NCBI GenBank assembly: GCA_023663685.1
Contig: JAMPHB010000006.1
Span: 1-64,000 of the forward strand
Source of the DNA: Blautia sp.
GTDB lineage: Bacteria; Bacillota; Clostridia; Lachnospirales; Lachnospiraceae
Direction: 5' to 3'
DNA length: 64,000 bases
The notes below the pieces were generated by a model, which was given only the letters and a program-made list of their open reading frames with translations, did no database searches and was not told where the DNA came from. Numbering within the stretch: position 1 is the stretch's first letter; the number at the start of each line of letters is the position of its first letter. Position numbers and translations under genes: made by a program. Below are positions 17,533 through 25,049 of the stretch, one piece after another.

Positions 17533-18402
17533 ATGGCCGGAAATACAGCAGTCTTTGTTACAGATGCCAGACAGAGGCACATTGCAGATTATCTTTCAGG
17601 CAGGGTATGTCCGGTGGACTGGAAGCGAAGATACGACGAGAAAAAGGCGGGAGAGCTCCTGGGCTCCTGTGACCGAATCATTCTTCCAACACCCGTTTCA
17701 AAAATAGAAAAACATGCGAAGATAGTAAAGTTATTAAATGAGGAATTAACCAAGGAAAGACAGACGCCGCTGACGGTGATGGGAGGCAGCTTTTCCGACA
17801 GCTGGGTGAGAAATTTCACAGATAAAAATATATTATATTACGATTTAATGAAAGATGAAAACGTTGCAGTGCGAAATGCCCGCATCACAGCGGAGGCGAC
17901 AGTGGCGGAGCTTCTCAAGTACAGTGATTACTCGATTCTGGGGCAGAAGATCATCGTCACCGGGTACGGCCGCTGTGGCAGGGAAGTGGCGAACCTGTTA
18001 AAGGCCATGGGGGCGAAGGTGACGGTTCTCGCTAGGAATCCCAAAGACCGGAAGCGGGCGCAGGCGGAGGGGCATGTGGCGGTGGATTTCTCCTACGGGC
18101 CGGAGGAGGTCTATGGGGCAAGAACCATCATCAATACTGTTCCCGCCATGGTGCTAAAGGAGCCGATGCTAAAGGAGATGCACCCGGATACGGTGATTTT
18201 AGATATCGCCTCCCGCCCCGGCGGCACGGATCTTGCGGCGGCGGAGGTACACAGCATCCAGGTGATTCCCGCGCTGGGGCTGCCGGGCATCTACACCACG
18301 AAGAGCAGCGCGAAGGTACTGGCGGATGCAATTGGCGGCTATGCGCACCCTGAGGAAGAAAAGAGAGAGGGTATATCATGGATTTTTCAAATTGTAATAT
18401 AG
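17533..18402 (+). CDS. dpaA: Dipicolinate synthase subunit A
   Basis: Together with DpaB it oxidises a dihydrodipicolinate-derived intermediate to dipicolinic acid in the mother cell during sporulation. The 289-residue protein has a DpaA N-terminal domain (residues 1-130) and a Rossmann-type NAD(P) domain with VTGYGRCGREV near residue 142, LARNPKDR, and DIASRPGGTD near the substrate side. The ATG at 17533 follows GGAAGGGAG by nine bases; the in-frame ATG at 17506 lies in the hairpin loop without a site. The 3' end overlaps dpaB by 25 bp. It is probably driven by a mother-cell sigma factor; I could not identify a sigma-K promoter by eye. Confidence 0.93.
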   Translation: MAGNTAVFVTDARQRHIADYLSGRVCPVDWKRRYDEKKAGELLGSCDRIILPTPVSKIEKHAKIVKLLNEELTKERQTPLTVMGGSFSDSWVRNFTDKNILYYDLMKDENVAVRNARITAEATVAELLKYSDYSILGQKIIVTGYGRCGREVANLLKAMGAKVTVLARNPKDRKRAQAEGHVAVDFSYGPEEVYGARTIINTVPAMVLKEPMLKEMHPDTVILDIASRPGGTDLAAAEVHSIQVIPALGLPGIYTTKSSAKVLADAIGGYAHPEEEKREGISWIFQIVI

Positions 18403-18962
18403 GATACGGGATTACCGGTTCCTTTTGCACATTTGCCAAGACCCGCAAAGAGGTGGTGCGTCTGACGGAGATGGGAGCAAACGTGATTCCCATCTTTTCT
18501 TATCAGGCACAGAGCTGCGACACGCGCTTTGGCAGCGCAAAGGAGTTCGTGGAGGGAATCTGCGAGATTACCGGGAATGAGGGGATACTTTCGATGCAGC
18601 AGGCGGAACCCATCGGCCCCAACAATTTTTTAGACATTATGGTGATTGCGCCCTGTACGGGCAATTCCGCCGCGAAGCTGTGCAACGGCATCACGGATAC
18701 GCCGGTGCTCATGGCCTCCAAGGCGCACATGCGAAACGGCAAGCCCTTAGTGATCGCAATCTCCACCAACGACGCGCTGGGGGTGAATTTTAAGACCATC
18801 GGCGGACTGATGAACATGAAGAATATCTATTTTGTCCCCTTCGGGCAGGATAATTTCAAGAGCAAGCCCAACTCCATGATCGCGAAGATGGAGCTACTGC
18901 CGGAAACCATTGAGGCGGCCATGCGGGGCAGACAGATACAGCCGATTATCCGGGCGGAATAA
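18378..18962 (+). CDS. dpaB: Dipicolinate synthase subunit B
   Basis: 194-residue flavoprotein of the Dfp/UbiX-like fold, partner of DpaA in spore dipicolinate synthesis. Visible features are the N-terminal IGYGITGSFCTF (flavin-binding GxTGS region), VIPIFSYQAQ, VIAPCTGNSAAKLCNGITD (flavin phosphate contacts) and the DALGVNFKTIGGLMNMKNIYFVPF stretch diagnostic for DpaB. Its start overlaps the end of dpaA, so the two are translationally coupled. Dipicolinate presence implies that the organism forms true endospores. The assignment is firm. Confidence 0.94.
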   Translation: MDFSNCNIGYGITGSFCTFAKTRKEVVRLTEMGANVIPIFSYQAQSCDTRFGSAKEFVEGICEITGNEGILSMQQAEPIGPNNFLDIMVIAPCTGNSAAKLCNGITDTPVLMASKAHMRNGKPLVIAISTNDALGVNFKTIGGLMNMKNIYFVPFGQDNFKSKPNSMIAKMELLPETIEAAMRGRQIQPIIRAE

Positions 18963-18964
18963 AA

Positions 18965-18990
18965 GAGCGGGATGACCCCGCTCCTACATA
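18965..18990 (+). terminator. Hairpin after dpaB
   Basis: GAGCGGG (18965-18971) pairs with CCCGCTC (18977-18983) around a five-base loop immediately after the dpaB stop. The tail is only moderately T-rich. Confidence 0.5.
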
Positions 18991-19052
18991 GTTTCTCAGT
19001 GCAGGTCAACAGAAAATTCATAAAAAGTTCATAAAACATTTCCAACCCACAG

Positions 19053-19081
19053 TTGTGAAAACCCTTGAAAAGTGATACAAT
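19053..19081 (+). promoter_or_regulatory. Sigma-A promoter for secA
   Basis: TTGTGA, 17 bases, TACAAT, ending 31 bp before the secA start, with an AGGAG ribosome binding site in between. Confidence 0.6.
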
Positions 19082-19111
19082 AGTGGCATTCTATGTGATA
19101 GGAGTAAATTT

Positions 19112-21679
19112 ATGGGAACATTATCCAAAATTTTTGGTACGCACAGCGAGCGGGAGCTGAAGCGCATTTATCCCCTCGTGGACAAGGTAGAGGGTTATAG
19201 GGAAGAGATGGGGAAGCTCTCGGACGAAGAGCTTAAGGACAAGACGAGACAGTTTAAGGAGCGGCTGGAAAAGGGAGAGACGCTGGACGATCTGCTGCCG
19301 GAGGCATATGCGGCAGTCCGGGAGGCGGCGCGCCGGGCGCTTGGCATGGAGCACTACCGCGTGCAGATCATCGGCGGCATCATTCTCCATCAGGGACGTA
19401 TCGCGGAGATGAAGACCGGAGAGGGAAAGACTCTGGTGTCCACGTTGCCCGCGTATCTGAATGCCTTAGAGGGAAAGGGCGTATATATCGTCACGGTCAA
19501 CGACTATCTGGCGAAGCGTGACGCAGAGTGGATGGGACAAGTCCATGAGTTTCTGGGACTGACCGTGGGCTGTGTGCTGAACGATATGACCAGCGACGAG
19601 CGCAGGGAGGCCTATGCATGTGATATTACATATATTACGAACAACGAGCTGGGCTTTGACTATCTGCGCGACAACATGGTAATTTACAAGGAGCAGCTCG
19701 TACAGCGGGGACTCCACTATGCGATTATTGACGAGGTGGACTCGGTGCTGATCGACGAGGCGCGCACACCGCTCATCATTTCCGGCCAGAGCGGCAAGTC
19801 CACAAAGCTCTATGAGGCCTGCGATGTTTTAGCCCAGCAGCTGAAAAGGGGCGAGGATATTCCTGAGTACTCCAAGATGGACGCGCTCATGGGTGTGGAG
19901 CAGGAGGAGACGGGAGACTTCATCGTCAACGAGAAGGATAAGGTCGTGAACCTGACGCAGGAGGGCGTGCACAAGGTCGAGCAGTTCTTCCATATTAAGA
20001 ATCTGGCGGATCCGGAGAATCTGGAGATCCAGCACAATGTGATCCTCGCACTCCGGGCGCACAACCTCATGTTCCGGGATCAGGACTATGTGGTCAAGGA
20101 CGACGAGGTGCTGATCGTGGACGAGTTCACGGGTCGTATTATGCCGGGGCGCCGCTATTCCGACGGCCTGCATCAGGCAATCGAGGCGAAGGAGCATGTG
20201 AAGGTGAAGCGGGAGAGCAAGACGCTGGCGACCATCACCTTCCAGAATTTCTTTAATAAGTTCGAAAAGAAGGCCGGCATGACCGGAACGGCGCTGACGG
20301 AGGAGAAGGAGTTCCGGGACATTTACGGCATGGACGTCATCGAGATTCCCACCAACTGTCCGGTTGCCAGAGTGGATCACGACGACGCTGTATATAAGAC
20401 GAAAAAGGAGAAGTTCCACGCAGTCGTGGAGGAGGTGAAGACAGCCCACGCAAAGGGTCAGCCGGTGCTGGTCGGCACCATCACCATCGAGACCTCCGAG
20501 CTGATCAGCGGCATGTTGAAGCGCGAGGGGATTAAGCATACGGTGCTGAATGCGAAGTTTCACGAGCAGGAGGCGGAGATTGTCGCGCAGGCAGGCCAGC
20601 ACGGTGCAGTGACGATCGCCACCAACATGGCGGGGCGTGGTACGGATATCAAGCTGGATGACGATGCGAGGGAGGCCGGAGGCCTGAAAATCATCGGTAC
20701 GGAGCGACATGAGTCACGGCGTATCGACAATCAGCTCAGAGGACGTTCCGGCCGTCAGGGAGATCCGGGCGAATCCCAGTTTTTCATTTCTCTGGAGGAC
20801 GATCTGATTCGTCTGTTTGGCTCGGAGCGCATGATAGACGTGTTCAACGCGCTGGGAGTGCCGGAGAATGAGCAGATTCAGCACAAGATGCTGACCAGTG
20901 CCATAGAGAAGGCACAGCAGAAGATTGAGTACAACAACTTCGGCATCCGCAAGAACCTGCTGGAGTACGATCAGGTGAACAACGACCAGCGCGAGATTAT
21001 ATACGCGGAGCGCATGTCCGTGCTTAACGGCGAGAGTATGCGCGACGCTGTTTTCAAGATGATCCAGGATCAGGTGGAGCACACGGTGGATACCTGCATC
21101 TCCTCGGAGATTGACCGGAACGAATGGGATTTAAACGAGCTGAACGAGCTGCTGATTCCGGTGATTCCGCTGGAGCCGGTCAGGGAGAGTGCGATATCTT
21201 CTATAAAGAATGCCAAAGAGCTAAAGCAGTACTTAAAGGAGCAGGCGGTGCTCTTGTACGAGGCCAAGGAGACGGAATTCCCGGAGGCGGAGCAGTTCCG
21301 GGAGCTGGAGCGCGTGGTGCTGTTAAAGGTGATCGACCGCAAGTGGATGGATCATATCGACGACATGGATCAGCTGCGGCAGGGAATCGGCCTGCAGGCA
21401 TACGGACAGAGAGATCCCCTTGTGGAGTATAAGATGGCGGGCTTTGATATGTTTGACGAGATGACCGCCGCAATCCAGGAGGATACCATCCGCCTTCTCT
21501 TCCATGTGAAGGTGGAGCAGAAAGTGGAGCGTGAGCAGGTGGCGAAGGCGACCGGAACCAACAAGGACGATTCGGCGTCCTCCGGCCCGAAGAAACGCCA
21601 GCACGCCAAGGTTTATCCGAACGATCCCTGCCCTTGTGGCAGCGGCAAGAAGTACAAGCAGTGCTGCGGCAGAAAGTAA
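19112..21679 (+). CDS. secA: Protein translocase ATPase SecA
   Basis: Motor of the Sec pathway that pushes unfolded preproteins through SecYEG at the membrane. 855 residues, a usual size for clostridial SecA. Walker A is MKTGEGKT (100-107), the DEAD-type Walker B is DEVD (207-210), followed by [15 protein letters not shown]; the second helicase half has [12 protein letters not shown] and [12 protein letters not shown]. The helical scaffold and wing regions follow, and the C-terminus has the zinc-binding [13 protein letters not shown] motif for SecB or ribosome contact. The ATG at 19112 has AGGAG upstream, and a good promoter lies at 19053. Only one secA is present here. In many relatives prfB follows secA; it does not here. 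Confidence 0.98.
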   Translation: MGTLSKIFGTHSERELKRIYPLVDKVEGYREEMGKLSDEELKDKTRQFKERLEKGETLDDLLPEAYAAVREAARRALGMEHYRVQIIGGIILHQGRIAEMKTGEGKTLVSTLPAYLNALEGKGVYIVTVNDYLAKRDAEWMGQVHEFLGLTVGCVLNDMTSDERREAYACDITYITNNELGFDYLRDNMVIYKEQLVQRGLHYAIIDEVDSVLIDEARTPLIISGQSGKSTKLYEACDVLAQQLKRGEDIPEYSKMDALMGVEQEETGDFIVNEKDKVVNLTQEGVHKVEQFFHIKNLADPENLEIQHNVILALRAHNLMFRDQDYVVKDDEVLIVDEFTGRIMPGRRYSDGLHQAIEAKEHVKVKRESKTLATITFQNFFNKFEKKAGMTGTALTEEKEFRDIYGMDVIEIPTNCPVARVDHDDAVYKTKKEKFHAVVEEVKTAHAKGQPVLVGTITIETSELISGMLKREGIKHTVLNAKFHEQEAEIVAQAGQHGAVTIATNMAGRGTDIKLDDDAREAGGLKIIGTERHESRRIDNQLRGRSGRQGDPGESQFFISLEDDLIRLFGSERMIDVFNALGVPENEQIQHKMLTSAIEKAQQKIEYNNFGIRKNLLEYDQVNNDQREIIYAERMSVLNGESMRDAVFKMIQDQVEHTVDTCISSEIDRNEWDLNELNELLIPVIPLEPVRESAISSIKNAKELKQYLKEQAVLLYEAKETEFPEAEQFRELERVVLLKVIDRKWMDHIDDMDQLRQGIGLQAYGQRDPLVEYKMAGFDMFDEMTAAIQEDTIRLLFHVKVEQKVEREQVAKATGTNKDDSASSGPKKRQHAKVYPNDPCPCGSGKKYKQCCGRK

Positions 21680-21755
21680 GGAATGAGAAGGTCAGGCTCT
21701 GCATATGGCGAAAGGCTGTGTGCGGGGGCTGGCCTCTTTTTGAGGAGGAGTAAGT

Positions 21756-23111
21756 ATGTACCGAATTACCGTGCGCCCGGGGCATTCCCTCTGGGAGGAG
21801 CTGGCGGAGAAGAATATAAGGCTTGCCCGGCCTTGCGGCGGGAGGGGAGAGTGCGGGCAGTGCGCGGTGGTATTGCGGGACGGCAGGAGCGTGCCGGCCT
21901 GCCAGTACAGGACGGCAGGGACGGTAGAGATTGAGAAACTCCCGGAGACGGCCGATGCCGAAGCGGACAGGCGCTTTACGGCTGTGCTGACGGCGCGGGA
22001 GGGGGAGAGCGGTTTTTATGCTGATACTCCGGTGGCGGCAATGGATCTGGGGACGACAACGGTGGTGCTTACGCTGTTTTGGAGAAACCGGTGTGTGACC
22101 GCGGGCTTTGTAAATCCCCAGAGGAGTTTCGGGGCGGATGTGATGAGCCGCATCCGTGCCGCGAATGAGGGACATGGGGAGGAGATGCGGCAGATACTCA
22201 TGGAGAAAATCCACATGGCGCTTGCGCAGGCGATGGCCGATGCGCAGGGGGACGGGCTGCTTCTGCCCGCGCCGCCCTGCCGGCTGATCGTCAGTGCGAA
22301 TACCACCATGCAGCATCTTTTGGAGGGGCTTTCCTGCCAGCGGCTGGGAGCGGCGCCCTTCGTTCCGGAGAGCCTTGCGCTTCGGGGCTTTCAGGAGGAT
22401 GGACTTTCGGTGGTTCAGCTTCCGGGGATCTCCGCCTTTGTGGGTGCGGATATCGTAAGCGGGCTTGCGGCAATTGATATTTTGCATGAGGATGCGCCGG
22501 TGCTGTTTGTGGATCTGGGAACGAACGGTGAGCTGGCTCTGGGGTGTGGGCAGAGACTTCTCGTCACCTCCACGGCGGCGGGGCCGGCCTTTGAGGGGAG
22601 CGCGCCTGCGCTGAGGCTTCACGGTGCGGGGCTCCTTAAGCTTTTGCATGAGCTGCTTGAGAGGGGGCTTATGGATATGTACGGAACCCTGCAGGAGCCC
22701 TGGTTTACCTCGGGTTATCCCGTGGGAGAGGATGTCGTTTCGCAGGAGGATATCCGAAATCTGCAGATGGCGAAGGCCGCAGTCTGCGCCGGGGCGGAGA
22801 TGCTGTTAGCGGCATACGGGATTCCGGCGGCGCAGGTGAAAACCGTGTATCTGGCGGGGGGCTTCGGGCATTATCTTGACCCGGAGGATGCGCTGGCAGT
22901 TGGGCTTTTGCCGGAGGCTCTTCGCGGGAGGATTACGGCGGTGGGAAACACCTCGCTGGAGGGAGCTGCCGCCTATGTACAAAAGCCCGGGGAATACGGG
23001 GCGCGCATGGAGGAAATCTGCAAAAGGGCAGAGCTGCTTTCGCTGCCGGAGTGCGAGGGCTTTGGGGAACGCTATATTGAGAGGATGAATTTTGGATTAT
23101 ACAGTAATTGA
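21756..23111 (+). CDS. RACo-like ferredoxin/ASKHA protein (corrinoid reductive activator family)
   Basis: 451 residues. An N-terminal [2Fe-2S] ferredoxin domain has C27, C33 and C36 in PCGGRGECGQC plus C49 in PACQ. An ASKHA-fold domain (DUF4445-type) follows, with AMDLGTTTVVLTL (phosphate 1 loop) near residue 95, NTTMQHLLEGL, FVGADIVSGL, LFVDLGTNGELAL and YLAGGFGHYLDP. This is the layout of RACo/RamA-type proteins, which use ATP and low-potential electrons to reduce Co(II) corrinoid proteins back to Co(I). No corrinoid protein or methyltransferase is encoded nearby, so its partner is unknown. A GAGGAGG site precedes the ATG. The 3' end overlaps the exonuclease gene by 20 bp. Confidence 0.85.
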   Translation: MYRITVRPGHSLWEELAEKNIRLARPCGGRGECGQCAVVLRDGRSVPACQYRTAGTVEIEKLPETADAEADRRFTAVLTAREGESGFYADTPVAAMDLGTTTVVLTLFWRNRCVTAGFVNPQRSFGADVMSRIRAANEGHGEEMRQILMEKIHMALAQAMADAQGDGLLLPAPPCRLIVSANTTMQHLLEGLSCQRLGAAPFVPESLALRGFQEDGLSVVQLPGISAFVGADIVSGLAAIDILHEDAPVLFVDLGTNGELALGCGQRLLVTSTAAGPAFEGSAPALRLHGAGLLKLLHELLERGLMDMYGTLQEPWFTSGYPVGEDVVSQEDIRNLQMAKAAVCAGAEMLLAAYGIPAAQVKTVYLAGGFGHYLDPEDALAVGLLPEALRGRITAVGNTSLEGAAAYVQKPGEYGARMEEICKRAELLSLPECEGFGERYIERMNFGLYSN

Positions 23112-23793
23112 CTTAGAGATGACGGGGCTTTCGGTAAAGACGGACAAAATTATAGAGATTGGAGCCGTCAGGGTGCGTGGAGGAGAGATTGTGGACAGCT
23201 ACGGGACTCTTGTGAATCCACGTCGGCCGGTTCCGGCGGAAATCTCAGGTCTGACGGGAATCACAGGGGAGATGGCTGCCGTCGGGGAGGAGGAGGACGT
23301 GGCTGTTTCCCGGCTGCTCGAGATGATAGGCGGGGACGTGCTGGTCGGACACAATGTCAGCTTCGACTACAGGTTTTTGAAGCAGTGGGCGGTCAATCAT
23401 GCGGTGGAGCTGGAGCTTGCGGCCATCGACACCCTGCGGCTGGCGCGGACGCTTTTGCCGCCGGGGCAGTCGAAAAAGCTGGAGTGTCTGTGCGAATACT
23501 TTCAGATTCCGAGGGCGAACGCCCACCGTGCGCTGGAGGACGCAAAGGAAACCCAGCAGATTTTTGAGCTGCTGTATCCGCTCGCGGTGGAAAAAGTGCC
23601 GGAGCTGCTTGTGCCCAGAAAGCTTGTCTTTCACACGAAGAAGCAGGTTCCGGCAACGCCCCGGCAGATAGAAAGACTTGTGGAATTTAGGGAGAGGCAC
23701 CGGATCGCGGACGAGATCTGCTGGGAGACGCTCACCAAAAGTGAGGCGTCCCGGCTGCAGGACAAATATTACAGTGTCTACGGGCGGGCATAG
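23092..23793 (+). CDS. DnaQ-like (DEDDh) 3'-5' exonuclease
   Basis: 233 residues. The exonuclease domain carries the DEDDh residues: D7 and E9 in IDLEMTGL, D92 in GHNVSFDYRF, H145 in ANAHRALEDA and D150. It resembles the proofreading domain of PolC and DNA polymerase III epsilon, but stands alone; a C-terminal extension (about 165-233) with TPRQIERLVEFRERH may add nucleic acid or partner contacts. The start codon is TTG at 23092, with GAGAGG seven bases before it, inside the end of the RACo-like gene, which suggests coupled translation. Role in replication fidelity or repair is inference. Confidence 0.85.
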   Translation: MDYTVIDLEMTGLSVKTDKIIEIGAVRVRGGEIVDSYGTLVNPRRPVPAEISGLTGITGEMAAVGEEEDVAVSRLLEMIGGDVLVGHNVSFDYRFLKQWAVNHAVELELAAIDTLRLARTLLPPGQSKKLECLCEYFQIPRANAHRALEDAKETQQIFELLYPLAVEKVPELLVPRKLVFHTKKQVPATPRQIERLVEFRERHRIADEICWETLTKSEASRLQDKYYSVYGRA

Positions 23794-24151
23794 TACGCGC
23801 GCACGTCAGGCTTTACCGCAGGCGAATTGCAGGAGCCGGGCATTGCCATGGGAGATGGCGCGCACGGAAGGTTTTGCGGCGGGCGGAAGCGCGTGCAAAA
23901 AGGGCTCCACGCTATCGGTTCCGTCAAATGGATTTTCGGATATTCTTAGGAAGGTTTCTTCTTTTGACGCGACCGCCCGCAATTCGCCGTCGTGGCTCAG
24001 TGCGGGCTTTACGGGACGTCCATGTCCCGCAATCGCTGACTTTGTACAGAATATGCGAAACTCCAATTTTCCTCCACAAAGATAGCTGTGGCAGCCTTTT
24101 GCACACGCTGCCGCCCACCGCAAAGCCTTCCGTGCGCGCCGTGCGATGGGT
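23794..24151. other. Non-coding 358-bp intergenic region
   Basis: No credible gene is seen between the exonuclease (plus) and the TPR gene (minus): open frames here lack ribosome binding sites and resemble no protein family. Nearly the whole stretch is taken up by the long inverted repeat listed separately. Confidence 0.6.
23857..24140. repeat. Long near-palindromic element (MITE-like or structured RNA)
   Basis: A left arm at 23857-23946 is matched by the reverse complement of 24048-24140. The outer 46 bp agree at all but about five positions (GGCGCGCACGGAAGG at each outer end); the match weakens and then returns strongly near the inner ends (TTTCGNATATTCT). The roughly 100-bp centre contains two more hairpins: GCCCGCA 23975-23981 with TGCGGGC 24001-24007, and CGGGAC 24012-24017 with GTCCCG 24024-24029. 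It fits a small non-autonomous mobile element or a highly folded RNA at a convergent gene junction. No target-site duplication was seen. Confidence 0.65.
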
Positions 24152-24748
24152 TTAGCCGTCCGCCCCGTCCATTTTCCCGAGGGTCTGCACGATGATGCGC
24201 CCGGAGAGGGAGTCGTAGCTTCTGGCGGTTTCAAGAAGAGCGTTCTGCCTGTCGGTATCCCCGGCGTCCCGGTACAGCTTTGAGAGCATGGTAAAGATTT
24301 TGGAGGAATCCGCCCGGCATTCCACGGCAAATTCCAGGAGCTCCCGGGCGGCGGCTTCCTGCCCCGCGTCTATGAGCTCTTCGGCATACACCGGAAGCAC
24401 GGCGACAAAGCGCGAGAAATTCGCGTCGTATTTGCTTAAGGCATCCAGATTGGCAACGCCGTACTTTAGTTTCAGATCGGTGTTCGTCTGGTCTGCCAGA
24501 TTTAAGAGCTTTTCGGAGGCGAGAGCCACCAGCTCCTGCTCCGAAGCCGTGTGAAGGTTTTGTGGAATTTTTTCCAGAGGTATGCTAATATAGTCCAGTG
24601 TGCTGATGTCCTGCCTGCGGGTATTGTTCGCCGCAAGCTCCCGCTCCCAGAAGCGGTGCCCGTCGTCCGCCTGCGTCCGGTTCAGCCGGCGCAGAGAGAT
24701 ATTCAGCACAATTATAAATATGAAAAAGACAGTAAAAATGGGAAACAT
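24152..24748 (-). CDS. Membrane-anchored TPR-like protein of unknown function
   Basis: 198 residues. An N-terminal membrane helix (residues 2-18, FPIFTVFFIFIIVLNIS) is followed by a soluble helical part. The second half reads like two or three tetratricopeptide repeats: AEELIDAGQEAAARELLEFAVECRAD, then SKIFTMLSKLYRDAGDTDRQNALLETARSY. Such proteins usually serve as scaffolds; no enzymatic motif is visible. AAGGA lies upstream of the ATG at 24748. It is transcribed away from the VanW region and toward the long palindrome. Confidence 0.6.
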   Translation of the reverse strand: MFPIFTVFFIFIIVLNISLRRLNRTQADDGHRFWERELAANNTRRQDISTLDYISIPLEKIPQNLHTASEQELVALASEKLLNLADQTNTDLKLKYGVANLDALSKYDANFSRFVAVLPVYAEELIDAGQEAAARELLEFAVECRADSSKIFTMLSKLYRDAGDTDRQNALLETARSYDSLSGRIIVQTLGKMDGADG

Positions 24749-24784
24749 ATTTTTTCCTTTCCGGTAATTTACAGAGTATGTTCG

Positions 24785-24809
24785 GCATTGCTTTCATCGG
24801 GAGCAATGC
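24785..24809. repeat. 8-bp inverted repeat in a divergent promoter region
   Basis: GCATTGCT at 24785-24792 and AGCAATGC at 24802-24809 form a perfect dyad between the divergent TPR gene and the small membrane peptide gene. It could be an operator; nothing further is known. Confidence 0.3.
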
Positions 24810-24856
24810 AGGGAACAGTATAATTATAACGCATTTTTGGAAAGAGGTGAACAGGG

Positions 24857-24967
24857 GTGTACAATTTTAATGGCTCAAAAAAGAAAAAACAAAGGATCGC
24901 GCTCATTGCGCTCATTCTCATCGGCGCGATGGTCGTCACGACAGTGGTTGCGGGGCTGTTCGTATAA
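24857..24967 (+). CDS. Small basic single-helix membrane peptide, 36 residues
   Basis: GTG start at 24857 preceded by AAAGAGGTGA; the frame ends at TAA 24967. The 36-residue product has a basic N-terminus (NGSKKKKQR, residues 5-13) and then one long hydrophobic helix to the end, which predicts an inner-membrane peptide with its N-terminus inside. It lies about 80 bp upstream of the VanW gene on the same strand. The strong ribosome binding site and the clean positive-inside pattern favour a real gene, but a peptide this short cannot be proven by eye. The function is unknown. Confidence 0.5.
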   Translation: MYNFNGSKKKKQRIALIALILIGAMVVTTVVAGLFV

Positions 24968-24974
24968 TTTTGAC

Positions 24975-25002
24975 TTGAAAAACTAAGACTTTGTGTTACA
25001 AT
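24975..25002 (+). promoter_or_regulatory. Sigma-A promoter for the VanW gene
   Basis: TTGAAA, 16 bases, TACAAT, about 48 bp upstream of the start at 25050. Confidence 0.5.
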
Positions 25003-25049
25003 AAGTAATCAAACACAAGCAAACAAGGTTGAGAATTCAGAGGAAGATT

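Noticed and set aside
21201-22649. 482-codon open frame on the minus strand
   Set aside because: It lies antisense to secA and the RACo-like gene, has no recognisable domain and is Pro/Arg/His-rich, as expected for the shadow of a GC-rich gene.
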